The position numbers and the translations under genes were made by a program. A DNA stretch of 64,000 bases from Nomia melanderi (lineage: Eukaryota > Arthropoda > Insecta > Hymenoptera > Halictidae), in NCBI RefSeq assembly GCF_051020985.1, contig NW_027475141.1:1550001-1614000 (forward strand), read 5' to 3'. A model generated the notes under the pieces. It saw nothing but the letters and a program-made list of their open reading frames with translations. It was not told the DNA's origin and did not search any database. Position 1 is the first letter of the stretch; the number at the start of each line of letters is the position of its first letter. Shown one piece after another: positions 23,450 to 36,470 of the stretch.

Positions 23450-24573
23450 TACAGACAATGCACTTTGATTTATTGCGCTATCTGCAATAGCACCCCAGAA
23501 AGCTCCATATATATGCTGGATTTTTACATGTCTTTGGGTGACGGATACCGAAAATCTGTAATTTTCTCGGCCCCTGGTGGTCCGTGGTCGTTCCCGATGC
23601 ACAGATTCATGCGCCAGGGCCTCCTACAGACAATGCAGTTTGATTTATTGCCCTATCTGTAATAGCACCCGAGATATCACCACATATATACTGAATTTAT
23701 CCCTGGCCCTGAGTGTCCGGCCCCATGAGACGGTGGTTTTCTCGGCCTCTGGTGGTCCGAGGTCGTTCCCGCTGCACAGATTCATGCGCCAGGGCCCCCA
23801 GCAGATAATTCACTTTGGTTTATTGCGCTATCTCTAATAGCACCCGAGATATCACCAGATATATATTGGATTTGCCCCTGACCCTGAGTGTCCGGCCCCA
23901 TGAGAAGGTGGTTTTCTTGGCCCCTGGTGGTCCGAGGTCGTTCCCGCTGCACAGATGCATGCGCCAGGGCTTCCTGCAGACAATGCACTTTGGTTTATTG
24001 CGCTATCTCTAATAGCACCCGAGATATCACCAGATATATATTGGATTTTCCCCTGACCCTGAGTGTCGGGCCCCATGTGTCGGTGGCTTTCTCGGCCCCT
24101 GGTGTTCCGAGGTCGTTGCCGCTGCACAGATTCATGCGCCAGGGCCTCCCGCAGACAATGCACTTTGATTTATTGCGCTACCTGTAATAGCACCCGAGAA
24201 AGCACCATATATATGCTGGATTTTTACATGACTTTGGGTGACGGATACAGAAAATCTGTAATTTTCTCGGCCCCTCGTGGTCCGAGGTCGTTCCTGCTGC
24301 ACAGCTGCATGCGCCCGGGACTCCTGCAGACAATGCACTTCTAATTATCGCGCTATCTGTAATATAACACGAGATATCACCAGATATATGCTGGATTTTT
24401 ACATGTCATTGGGTGACGGATTCCGAATATCTGTAATTTTGTCGGCCCCTGGTGGTCCCATGTCGTTCCCGCTGACCAGATTCATGCGCCAGGGCCTCCT
24501 ACAGACAATGCTCTTTGATTTATTGCGCTATCACTAATAGCACCCGAGATATCACCAGATATATATTGGATTT
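23450..24573. repeat. 8-monomer block related to 24,850-25,548 (1,400-bp shift)
   Basis: 23,450-24,148 matches 24,850-25,548. Both contain the B3-like monomer with CCCCAGAAAGCTCC and ACATGTCTTTGGGTGACGG, then GTCCGTGGTCGTTCCCGATG, then TTGCCCTATCTG. There are several local differences, for example GGCTTCCTGCAGACAATG against AGGCCTCCTGCAGATAATTC near 23,970 and 25,370, suggesting patchy conversion. This is an early, diverged form of the large HOR to its right. Confidence 0.75.
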
Positions 24574-26065
24574 ATCCCTGGCCCTGAGTGTCCGGCCCCA
24601 TGAGACGGTGGTTTTCTCGGCCCCTGGTCGTACGAGGTCGTTCCTGCTGCACAGCTGCATGCGCCAGGGCCTCCTGCAGATAATTCAATTTGGTTTAGTG
24701 CGCCATCTCTAACAGCACCCGAGATATCACCAGATATATATTGGATTTTCCCCTGACCCTGAGTGTCGGGCCCCATGTGTCGGTGGCTTTCTCGGCCCCT
24801 GGTGTTCCGAGGTCGTTGCCGCTGCACAGATTCATGCGCCAGGGCCTCCCGCAGACAATGCACTTTGATTTATTGCGCTATCTGCAATAGCACCCCAGAA
24901 AGCTCCATATATATGCTGGATTTTTACATGTCTTTGGGTGACGGATACCGAAAATCTGTAATTTTCTCGGCCCCTGGTGGTCCGTGGTCGTTCCCGATGC
25001 ACAGATTCATGCGCCAGGGCCTCCTACAGACAATGCAGTTTGATTTATTGCCCTATCTGTAATAGCACCCGAGATATCACCAGATATATATTGAATTTAT
25101 CCCTGGCCCTGAGTGTCCGGCCCCATGAGACGGTGGTTTTCTCGGCACCTGGTGGTCCGAGGTCGTTCCCGCTGCACAGATTCATGCGCCAGGGCCCCCA
25201 GCAGATAATTCACTTTGTTTTATTGCGCTATCTCTAATAGCACCCGAGATATCACCAAATATATATTGGATTTTCCCCTGACCCTGAGTGTCCGGCCCCA
25301 TGAGAAGGTGGTTTTCTTGGCCCCTGGTGGTCCGAGGTCGTTCCCGCTGCACAGGTGCATGCGCCAAGGCCTCCTGCAGATAATTCAATTTGGTTTATTG
25401 CGCTATCTCTAATAGCACCCGAGATATCACCAGATATATATTGGATTTTCCCCTGACCCTGAGTGTCGGGCCCCATGTGTCGGTGGCTTTCTCGGCCCCT
25501 GGTGTTCCGAGGTCGTTGCCGCTGCACAGATTCATGCGCCAGGGCCTCCTACAGACAATGCACTTTGATTTATTGCGCTATCTGTAATAGCATCCGAGAT
25601 ATCACCAGAAATATATTGGATTTTCCCCTGACCCTGAGTGTCCGGCCCCATGAGACTGTGGTTTTCTCGGCCCCTGGTGGTCCGAGGTTGTTCCCGCTGC
25701 ACAGATTCATGCGCCAGGGCCTCCTACAGACAATGCACTTTGATTTATTGCGCTATCTGTAATAGCACCCGAGATATCACCAGATATATATATTGGGTTT
25801 TTTCCTGACTCTGACTGTCCGGCCCCACGAGACGGTGGTTTTCTCGGGCCCTGGTGGTCCGAGGTCGTTCCCGCTGCACAGATTCATGCGCCAGGGCCCC
25901 CAGCAGATAATTCACTTTGGTTTATTGCGCTATCTCTAATAGCTCCCGAGATATCACCAGATATATATTGGATTTTTCCCTGACCCTGACAGTCTGGCCC
26001 CATGAGACGGTGGTTTTCTCGGCCCCTGATGGTCCGAGGTCGTTCCCGCTGCACAGATTCATGCG
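24574..26065. repeat. Truncated precursor copy of the large HOR
   Basis: 24,574-25,549 matches 30,180-31,155 (offset 5,606). From about 25,550 the sequence switches to the order seen at about 29,577-30,085 in the next unit, skipping one monomer. It includes the TA-expanded monomer GATATATATATTGGG near 25,788. At about 26,066 a 7-monomer step (1,227 bp) returns to the unit start. The piecewise matches show several exchanges within the same family. Confidence 0.72.
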
Positions 26066-29000
26066 CCAGGGCCGCCCGCAGACAATGCACTTTGATTTAT
26101 TGCGCTATCTGCAATAGCACCCCAGAAAGCTCCATATATATGCTGGATTTTTACATGTCTTTGGGTGACGGATACCGAAAATCTGTAATTTTCTCGGCCC
26201 CTGGTGGTCCGTGGTCGTTCCCGATGCACAGATTCATGCGCCAGGGCCTCCTACAGACAATGCAGTTTGATTTATTGCCCTATCTGTAATAGCACCCGAG
26301 ATATCACCAGATATATATTGAATTTATCCCTGGCCCTGATTGTCCGGCCCCATGAGACGGTGGTTTTCTCGGCACCTGGTGGTCCGAGGTCGTTCCCGCT
26401 GCACAGATTCATGCGCCAGGGCCCCCAGCAGATAATTCACTTTGTTTTATTGCGCTATCTCTAATAGCACCCGAGATATCACCAAATATATATTGGATTT
26501 TCCCCTGACCCTGAGTGTCCGGCCCCATGAGAAGGTGGTTTTCTTGGCCCCTGGTGGTCCGAGGTCGTTCCCGCTGCACAGGTGCATGCGCCAAGGCCTC
26601 CTGCAGATAATTCAATTTGGTTTATTGCGCTATCTCTAATAGCACCCGAGATATCACCAGATATATATTGGATTTTCCCCTGACCCTGAGTGTCGGGCCC
26701 CATGTGTCGGTGGCTTTCTCGGCCCCTGGTGTTCCGAGGTCGTTGCCGCTGCACAGATTCATGCGCCAGGGCCTCACGCAGACAATGCACTTTGATTTAT
26801 TGCGCTATCTGTAATAGCACCCGAGAAAGCACCATATATATGCTGGATTTTTACATGACTTTGGGTGACGGATACAGAAAATCTGTAATTTTCTCGGCCC
26901 CTCGTGGTCCGAGGACGTTCCTGCTTCACAGATTCATGCGCCCGGGACTCCTGCAGACAATGCACTTTTAATTATCGCGCTATCTGTAATATAACACGAG
27001 ATATCACCAGATATATGCTGGATTTTTACATGACATTGGGTGACGGATTCCGAATATCTGTAATTTTGTCGGCCCCTGGTGGTCCCATGTCGTTCCCGCT
27101 GCCCAGATTCATGCGCAAGGGCCTCCTATAGACAATGCACTTTGGTTTATTGCGCTATCTGTAATAGCACCCCAGAAAGCACCATATATATGCTGGATTT
27201 TTACATGACTTTGGGTGACGGATACAGAAAATCTGTAATTTTCTCGGCCCCTGGAGATCCGAGGTCGTTCCCGCTGCACAGAATCATGCGCCAGGGCTTG
27301 CTGCAGACAATGCACTTTGACATATTGCGCTATCTCTAATAGCACCCGAAATATCACCAGATATATATTGGATTTTCCCCTGAACCTGAGTGTGCGGCCC
27401 CATGAGACGGTTGTTTTCTCGGCCCCTGGTGGTCCGAGGTCGTTCCCGCTGAACAGATTCATGCGCCAGGGCCCGCTGCAGATAATTCACTTTGGTTTAG
27501 TGTGTTATCTGTAAGAGCACCCGAGATATCACCAGATATATATTGAATTTTTCAACCGACCCTGAGCGTCCGGCCCCATGAGACGGTGGTTTTCTCGGAC
27601 CCTGGTGATCCGAGGTCGTTCCCGCTGCACAGATTCATGCGCCAGGGCCGCCTGCAGATAATTCACTTTGGTTTATTGCGCTATCTGTAATAGCACCCAA
27701 GATATCACCAGATATATATTGGATTTTTCCCTGACCCTGAGTGTCCGGCCCCATGAGACGGTGGTTTTCTCGGCCCCTGGTGGTCCGACGTCGTTCCCGC
27801 TGCCCAGATTCATGCGCCAGGGCCTCCTACAGACAATGCACTTTGATTTATTGCGCTATCTGTAATAGCACCCGAGATATCACCAGATATATATTGGATT
27901 TTTCCCTGACCCTGAGTGTGCGGCCCCATGAGACGGTGGTTTTCTCGGCCCCTGGTGGTCCGAGGTCGTTCCCGCTGCACAGATTCATTCGCCAGGGCCT
28001 CCTGCAGATAATTCACTTTGCATTATTGCGCCATCTCTAATAGCACCCGAGATATCACCAGATATATATTGAATTTTCCCCTGACCCTGAGTGTCCGGCC
28101 CCATGAGACTTTGGTTTTCTCGGCCCCTGGTGGTCCGAGGTCGTTCCCGCTGCACAGATTCATGCGCCAGGGCCTCCTACAGACAATGCACTTTGATTTA
28201 TTGCGCTATCTGTAATAGCACCCGAGATATCACCAAATATATATATTGGATTTTTCCCTGACCCTGAGTGTCCGGCCCCATGAGACGGTGGTTTTCTCAG
28301 CCCCTGGTGGTCCGAGGTCGTTCCCGCTGCACGGATGCATGAGCCAGGGCCTCCTGCAGATAATTCACTTTGATTTATCGCGCTATCTGTAATAGCACCC
28401 GAGAAAACACCATATATATGCTGGATTTTTACATGACTTTGGGTGACGGATACTGAAAATCTGTAATTTTCTCGGCCCCTGGTAGTCCGATGTCGTTCCT
28501 GCTGCACAGATTCATGCGATAGGGTCTCCTACGGACGATGCACTTTGATTTATCGCGCTATCTGTAATAGAACCCGAGATATCACCAGATATATGCTGGA
28601 TTTTTACATGACATTGGGTGGCGGTTTCGAAAATCAGTAATTTTCTCGGCCCCTGGTGGTCCGATGTCGTTCTGGCTGCACACATTCATGCGCAAGGGCC
28701 TCCTGCAGACAACTCACTTTGGTTTATTGCGCTATCTCTAATAGCACCCGAGATATCACCAGATATATATTGGATTTTTCCCTGACTCTGAGTGTCCGGA
28801 ACCATGAGGCGGTGGTTTTCTCGGCCCCTGGTGGTCCGAGGTCGTTCCCACTGCACAGATTCATGCGCCAGGGCCTCCTGCAGATAATTCTCTTTGGTTT
28901 GTTGCGCTATCTCTAATAGCACCCGAGATATCACCAGATATATATTGGATTTTCCCCTGACCCTGAGTGTCCGGCCCCATGAGGCTGTGGTTTTCTCTGC

Positions 29001-30444
29001 CCCTGGTGGTCCGATGTCGTTCCCGCTGCACAGACTCATGCGCCAGGGCCTCCTACAGACAATGCACGTTGATTTATTGCGCTATCTGCAATAGCACCCG
29101 AGATATCACCAGATATATATTGGATTTTTCCCTGACCCTGAATGACCGGCCCCATGAGACGGTGGTTTTCTCGGCCCCTGGTGGTCCGAGGTCGTTCCCG
29201 CTGCACAGATTCATGCGCCAGGGCCTCCTGCAGATAATTCACTTTGGTTTATTGCGCTATCTGTAATAGCACCCGAGATATCACCAGATATATATTGGGC
29301 TCTTTCCCTGACCCTGAGTTTCCGGCCCCATGAGACGGTGGTTTTCTCCGCCCCTGGTGGTCCGATGTCGTTCCTGCTGCACAGATTCATGCGCCAGGGC
29401 CTCCTACAGACAATGCACTTTGAATTATTGCGCTATCTGTAATAGTACCCGAGATATCACCAGAAATATATTGTATTTATCCCTGACCCTGAGTGTCCGG
29501 CCCCATAAGACTATGGTTTTCTCGGCCCCTGGTGATCCGGGGTCGTTCCCGCTGCACAGATTCATGCGCCAGGGCCTCCTACAGACAATGCACTTTGATT
29601 TATTGCGCTATCTGTAATAGCATCCGAGATATCACCAGAAATATATTGGATTTTTCCCTGACCCTGAGTGTCCGGCCCCATGAGACTGTGGTTTTCTCGG
29701 CCCCTGGTGGTCCGAGGTCGTTCCCGCTGCACATATTCATGCGCCTGGGCCTCCTGCAGATAATTCACTTTGGTTTATTGGGCTATCCCTAATAGCACCC
29801 GAGATATCACCAGATATATATTGGATTTTCCCCTGACCCTGAGTGTCCGGCCCCATGAGACTGTGGTTTTCTCGGCCCCTGGTGGTCCGAGGTTGTTCCC
29901 GCTGCACAGATTCATGCGCCAGGGCCTCCTACAGACAATGCACTTTGATTTATTGCGCTATCTGTAATAGCACCCGAGATATCACCAGATATATATATTG
30001 GGTTTTTTCCTGACTCTGACTGTCCGGCCCCACGAGACGGTGGTTTTCTCGGGCCCTGGTGGTCCGAGGTCGTTCCCGCTGCACATATTCATGCGCCAGG
30101 GGTACTGCAGATAATTCACTTTGGTTTATTGCGCTATCTCTAATAGCACCCGAGATATCACCAGATATATATTGGATTTTTCCCTGACCCTGATTGTCCG
30201 GCCCCATGAGACGGTGGTTTTCTCGGCCCCTGGTCGTACGAGGTCGTTCCTGCTGCACAGCTGCATGCGCCAGGGCCTCCTGCAGATAATTCAATTTGGT
30301 TTAGTGCGCCATCTCTAACAGCACCCGAGATATCACCAGATATATATTGGATTTTCCCCTGACCCTGCGTGTCGGGCCCCATGTGTCGGTGGCTTTCTCG
30401 GCCCCTGGTGTTCCGAGGTCGTTGCCGCTGCACAGATTCATGCG
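26066..30444. repeat. Large HOR, unit A: 4,379 bp, 25 monomers
   Basis: 26,066-29,225 matches 30,445-33,604 at an offset of 4,379 with very few differences. 29,226-29,576 (351 bp, two monomers) is absent from unit B. 29,577-30,444 matches 33,605-34,472 at an offset of 4,028. The unit begins at the B3-like monomer with CCCCAGAAAGCTCC. It includes TTCAACCGACCCTGAGCG near 27,550, two TA-expanded monomers (28,240 and 29,990 regions) and the GGGGTACTGCAG indel monomer near 30,100. Confidence 0.9.
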
Positions 30445-33400
30445 CCAGGGCCTCCCGCAGACAATGCACTTTGATTTATTGCGCTATCTGCAATAGCACC
30501 CCAGAAAGCTCCATATATATGCTGGATTTTTACATGTCTTTGGGTGACGGATACCGAAAATCTGTAATTTTCTCGGCCCCTGGTGGTCCGTGGTCGTTCC
30601 CGATGCACAGATTCATGCGCCAGGGCCTCCTACAGACAATGCAGTTTGATTTATTGCCCTATCTGTAATAGCACCCGAGATATCACCAGATATATATTGA
30701 ATTTATCCCTGGCCCTGAGTGTCCGGCCCCATGAGACGGTGGTTTTCTCGGCACCTGGTGGTCCGAGGTCGTTCCCGCTGCACAGATTCATGCGCCAGGA
30801 CCCCCAGCAGATAATTCACTTTGTTTTATTGCGCTATCTCTAATAGCACCCGAGATATCACCAAATATATATTGGATTTTCCCCTGACCCTGAGTGTCCG
30901 GCCCCATGAGAAGGTGGTTTTCTTGGCCCCTGGTGGTCCGAGGTCGTTCCCGCTGCACAGGTGCATGCGCCAAGGCCTCCTGCAGATAATTCAATTTGGT
31001 TTATTGCGCTATCTCTAATAGCACCCGAGATATCACCAGATATATATTGGATTTTCCCCTGACCCTGAGTGTCGGGCCCCATGTGTCGGTGGCTTTCACG
31101 GCCCCTGGTGTTCCGAGGTCGTTGCCGCTGCACAGATTCATGCGCCAGGGCCTCACGCAGACAATGCACTTTGATTTATTGCGCTATCTGTAATAGCACC
31201 CGAGAAAGCACCATATATATGCTGGATTTTTACATGACTTTGGGTGACGGATACAGAAAATCTGTAATTTTCTCGGCCCCTCGTGGTCCGAGGACGTTCC
31301 TGCTTCACAGATTCATGCGCCCGGGACTCCTGCAGACAATGCACTTTTAATTATCGCGCTATCTGTAATATAACACGAGATATCACCAGATATATGCTGG
31401 ATTTTTACATGACATTGGGTGACGGATTCCGAATATCTGTAATTTTGTCGGCCCCTGGTGGTCCCATGTCGTTCCCGCTGCCCAGATTCATGCGCAAGGG
31501 CCTCCTATAGACAATGCACTTTGGTTTATTGCGCTATCTGTAATAGCACCCCAGAAAGCACCATATATATGCTGGATTTTTACATGACTTTGGGTGACGG
31601 ATACAGAAAATCTGTAATTTTCTCGGCCCCTGGAGATCCGAGGTCGTTCCCGCTGCACAGAATCATGCGCCAGGGCTTGCTGCAGACAATGCACTTTGAC
31701 ATATTGCGCTATCTCTAATAGCACCCGAAATATCACCAGATATATATTGGATTTTCCCCTGAACCTGAGTGTGCGGCCCCATGAGACGGTTGTTTTCTCG
31801 GCCCCTGGTGGTCCGAGGTCGTTCCCGCTGAACAGATTCATGCGCCAGGGCCCGCTGCAGATAATTCACTTTGGTTTAGTGTGTTATCTGTAAGAGCACC
31901 CGAGATATCACCAGATATATATTGAATTTTTCAACCGACCCTGAGCGTCCGGCCCCATGAGACGGTGGTTTTCTCGGACCCTGGTGATCCGAGGTCGTTC
32001 CCGCTGCACAGATTCATGCGCCAGGGCCGCCTGCAGATAATTCACTTTGGTTTATTGCGCTATCTGTAATAGCACCCAAGATATCACCAGATATATATTG
32101 GATTTTTCCCTGACCCTGAGTGTCCGGCCCCATGAGACGGTGGTTTTCTCGGCCCCTGGTGGTCCGACGTCGTTCCCGCTGCCCAGATTCATGCGCCAGG
32201 GCCTCCTACAGACAATGCACTTTGATTTATTGCGCTATCTGTAATAGCACCCGAGATATCACCAGATATATATTGGATTTTTCCCTGACCCTGAGTGTGC
32301 GGCCCCATGAGACGGTGGTTTTCTCGGCCCCTGGTGGTCCGAGGTCGTTCCCGCTGCACAGATTCATTCGCCAGGGCCTCCAGCAGATAATTCACTTTGC
32401 ATTATTGCGCCATCTCTAATAGCACCCGAGATATCACCAGATATATATTGAATTTTCCCCTGACCCTGAGTGTCCGGCCCCATGAGACTTTGGTTTTCTC
32501 GGCCCCTGGTGGTCCGAGGTCGTTCCCGCTGCACAGATTCATGCGCCAGGGCCTCCTACAGACAATGCACTTTGATTTATTGCGCTATCTGTAATAGCAC
32601 CCGAGATATCACCAAATATATATATTGGATTTTTCCCTGACCCTGAGTGTCCGGCCCCATGAGACGGTGGTTTTCTCAGCCCCTGGTGGTCCGAGGTCGT
32701 TCCCGCTGCACGGATGCATGAGCCAGGGCCTCCTGCAGATAATTCACTTTGATTTATCGCGCTATCTGTAATAGCACCCGAGAAAACACCATATATATGC
32801 TGGATTTTTACATGACTTTGGGTGACGGATACTGAAAATCTGTAATTTTCTCGGCCCCTGGTAGTCCGATGTCGTTCCTGATGCACAGATTCATGCGATA
32901 GGGTCTCCTACGGACGATGCACTTTGATTTATCGCGCTATCTGTAATAGAACCCGAGATATCACCAGATATATGCTGGATTTTTACATGACATTGGGTGG
33001 CGGTTTCGAAAATCAGTAATTTTCTCGGCCCCTGGTGGTCCGATGTCGTTCTGGCTGCACACATTCATGCGCAAGGGCCTCCTGCAGACAACTCACTTTG
33101 GTTTATTGCGCTATCTCTAATAGCACCCGAGATATCACCAGATATATATTGGATTTTTCCCTGACTCTGAGTGTCCGGAACCATGAGGCGGTGGTTTTCT
33201 CGGCCCCTGGTGGTCCGAGGTCGTTCCCACTGCACAGATTCATGCGCCAGGGCCTCCTGCAGATAATTCTCTTTGGTTTGTTGCGCTATCTCTAATAGCA
33301 CCCGAGATATCACCAGATATATATTGGATTTTCCCCTGACCCTGAGTGTCCGGCCCCATGAGGCTGTGGTTTTCTCTGCCCCTGGTGGTCCGATGTCGTT

Positions 33401-34472
33401 CCCGCTGCACAGACTCATGCGCCAGGGCCTCCTACAGACAATGCACGTTGATTTATTGCGCTATCTGCAATAGCACCCGAGATATCACCAGATATATATT
33501 GGATTTTTCCCTGACCCTGAATGACCGACCCCATGAGACGGTGGTTTTCTCGGCCCCTGGTGGTCCGAGGTCGTTCCCGCTGCACAGATTCATGCGCCAG
33601 GGCCTCCTACAGACAATGCACTTTGATTTATTGCGCTATCTGTAATAGCATCCGAGATATCACCAGAAATATATTGGATTTTTCCCTGACCCTGAGTGTC
33701 CGGCCCCATGAGACTGTGGTTTTCTCGGCCCCTGGTGGTCCGAGGTCGTTCCCGCTGCACATATTCATGCGCCTGGGCCTCCTGCAGATAATTCACTTTG
33801 GTTTATTGGGCTATCCCTAATAGCACCCGAGATATCACCAGATATATATTGGATTTTCCCCTGACCCTGAGTGTCCGGCCCCATGAGACTGTGGTTTTCT
33901 CGGCCCCTGGTGGTCCGAGGTTGTTCCCGCTGCACAGATTCATGCGCCAGGGCCTCCTACAGACAATGCACTTTGATTTATTGCGCTATCTGTAATAGCA
34001 CCCGAGATATCACCAGATATATATATTGGGTTTTTTCCTGACTCTGACTGTCCGGCCCCACGAGACGGTGGTTTTCTCGGGCCCTGGTGGTCCGAGGTCG
34101 TTCCCGCTGCACATATTCATGCGCCAGGGGTACTGCAGATAATTCACTTTGGTTTATTGCGCTATCTCTAATAGCACCCGAGATATCACCAGATATATAT
34201 TGGATTTTTCCCTGACCCTGATTGTCCGGCCCCATGAGACGGTGGTTTTCTCGGCCCCTGGTCGTACGAGGTCGTTCCTGCTGCACAGCTGCATGCGCCA
34301 GGGCCTCCTGCAGATAATTCAATTTGGTTTAGTGCGCCATCTCTAACAGCACCCGAGATATCACCAGATATATATTGGATTTTCCCCTGACCCTGAGTGT
34401 CGGGCCCCATGTGTCGGTGGCTTTCTCGGCCCCTGGTGTTCCGAGGTCGTTGCCGCTGCACAGATTCATGCG
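30445..34472. repeat. Large HOR, unit B: 4,028 bp, 23 monomers
   Basis: Near-identical to unit A except for the clean loss of two monomers at about 33,604/33,605 and scattered substitutions (for example GGCTTTCACGGCCCC near 31,091, GACCGACCCC near 33,524, and ATGCACAGATTC near 32,881). The deletion is an exact monomer multiple, as expected from out-of-register exchange. Confidence 0.9.
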
Positions 34473-36470
34473 CCAGGGCCTCCCGCAGACAATGCACTTT
34501 GATTTATTGCGCTATCTGCAATAGCATCCCAGAAAGCTCCATATATATGCTGGATTTTTACATGTCTTTGGGTGACGGATACCGAAAATCTGTAATTTTC
34601 TCGGCCCCTGGTGGTCCGTGGTCGTTCCCGATGCACAGATTCATGCGCCAGGGCCTCCTACAGACAATGCAGTTTGATTTATTGCCCTATCTGTAATAGC
34701 ACCCGAGATATCACCAGATATATATTGAATTTATCCCTGGCCCTGAGTGTCCGGCCCCATGAGACGGTGGTTTTCTCGGCACCTGGTGGTCCGAGGTCGT
34801 TCCCGCTGCACAGATTCATGCGCCAGGGCCCCCAGCAGATAATTCACTTTGTTTTATTGCGCTATCTCTAATAGCACCCGAGATATCACCAAATATATAT
34901 TGGATTTTCCCCTGACCCTGAGTGTCCGGCCCCATGAGAAGGTGGTTTTCTTGGCCCCTGGTGGTCCGAGGTCGTTCCCGCTGCACAGGTGCATGCGCCA
35001 AGGCCTCCTGCAGATAATTCAATTTGGTTTATTGCGCTATCTCTAATAGCACCCGAGATATCACCAGATATATATTGGATTTTCCCCTGACCCTGAGTGT
35101 CGGGCCCCATGTGTCGGTGGCTTTCTCGGCCCCTGGTGTTCCGAGGTCGTTGCCGCTGCACAGATTCATGCGCCAGGGCCTCACGCAGACAATGCACTTT
35201 GATTTATTGCGCTATCTGTAATAGCACCCGAGAAAGCACCATATATATGCTGGATTTTTACATGACTTTGGGTGACGGATACAGAAAATCTGTAATTTTC
35301 TCGGCCCCTCGTGGTCCGAGGACGTTCCTGCTTCACAGATTCATGCGCCCGGGACTCCTGCAGACAATGCACTTTTAATTATCGCGCTATCTGTAATATA
35401 ACACGAGATATCACCAGATATATGCTGGATTTTTACATGACATTGGGTGACGGATTCCGAATATCTGTAATTTTGTCGGCCCCTGGTGGTCCCATGTCGT
35501 TCCCGCTGCCCAGATTCATGCGCAAGGGCCTCCTATAGACAATGCACTTTGGTTTATTGCGCTATCTGTAATAGCACCCCAGAAAGCACCATATATATGC
35601 TGGATTTTTACATGACTTTGGGTGACGGATACAGAAAATCTGTAATTTTCTCGGCCCCTGGAGATCCGAGGTCGTTCCCGCTGCACAGAATCATGCGCCA
35701 GGGCTTGCTGCAGACAATGCACTTTGACATATTGCGCTATCTGTAATAGTACCCGAGATATCACCAGAAATATATTGTATTTATCCCTGACCCTGAGTGT
35801 CCGGCCCCATAAGACTATGGTTTTCTCGGCCCCTGGTGATCCGGGGTCGTTCCCGCTGCACAGATTCATGCGCCAGGGCCTCCTACAGACAATGCACTTT
35901 GATTTATTGCGCTATCTGTAATAGCATCCGAGATATCACCAGAAATATATTGGATTTTTCCCTGACCCTGAGTGTCCGGCCCCATGAGACTGTGGTTTTC
36001 TCGGCCCCTGGTGGTCCGAGGTCGTTCCCGCTGCACATATTCATGCGCCTGGGCCTCCTGCAGATAATTCACTTTGGTTTATTGGGCTATCCCTAATAGC
36101 ACCCGAGATATCACCAGATATATATTGGATTTTCCCCTGACCCTGAGTGTCCGGCCCCATGAGACTGTGGTTTTCTCGGCCCCTGGTGGTCCGAGGTTGT
36201 TCCCGCTGCACAGATTCATGCGCCAGGGCCTCCTACAGACAATGCACTTTGATTTATTGCGCTATCTGTAATAGCACCCGAGATATCACCAGATATATAA
36301 ATTGGGTTTTTTCCTGACTCTGACTGTCCGGCCCCACGAGACGGTGGTTTTCTCGGGCCCTGGTGGTCCGAGGTCGTTCCCGCTGCACATATTCATGCGC
36401 CAGGGGTACTGCAGATAATTCACTTTGGTTTATTGCGCTATCTCTAATAGCACCCGAGATATCACCAGAT
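34473..36470. repeat. Large HOR, unit C: internally deleted by 12 monomers
   Basis: 34,473 to about 35,740 follows unit B at an offset of 4,028. At about 35,740 the order jumps to that of unit A from about 29,436, at an offset of 6,304, and continues to about 36,470. Relative to unit A this removes about 2,103 bp, or 12 monomers. The join is in monomer register. Private changes include GATATATAAATTGGG near 36,295, where units A and B have an uninterrupted TA expansion. Confidence 0.85.
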
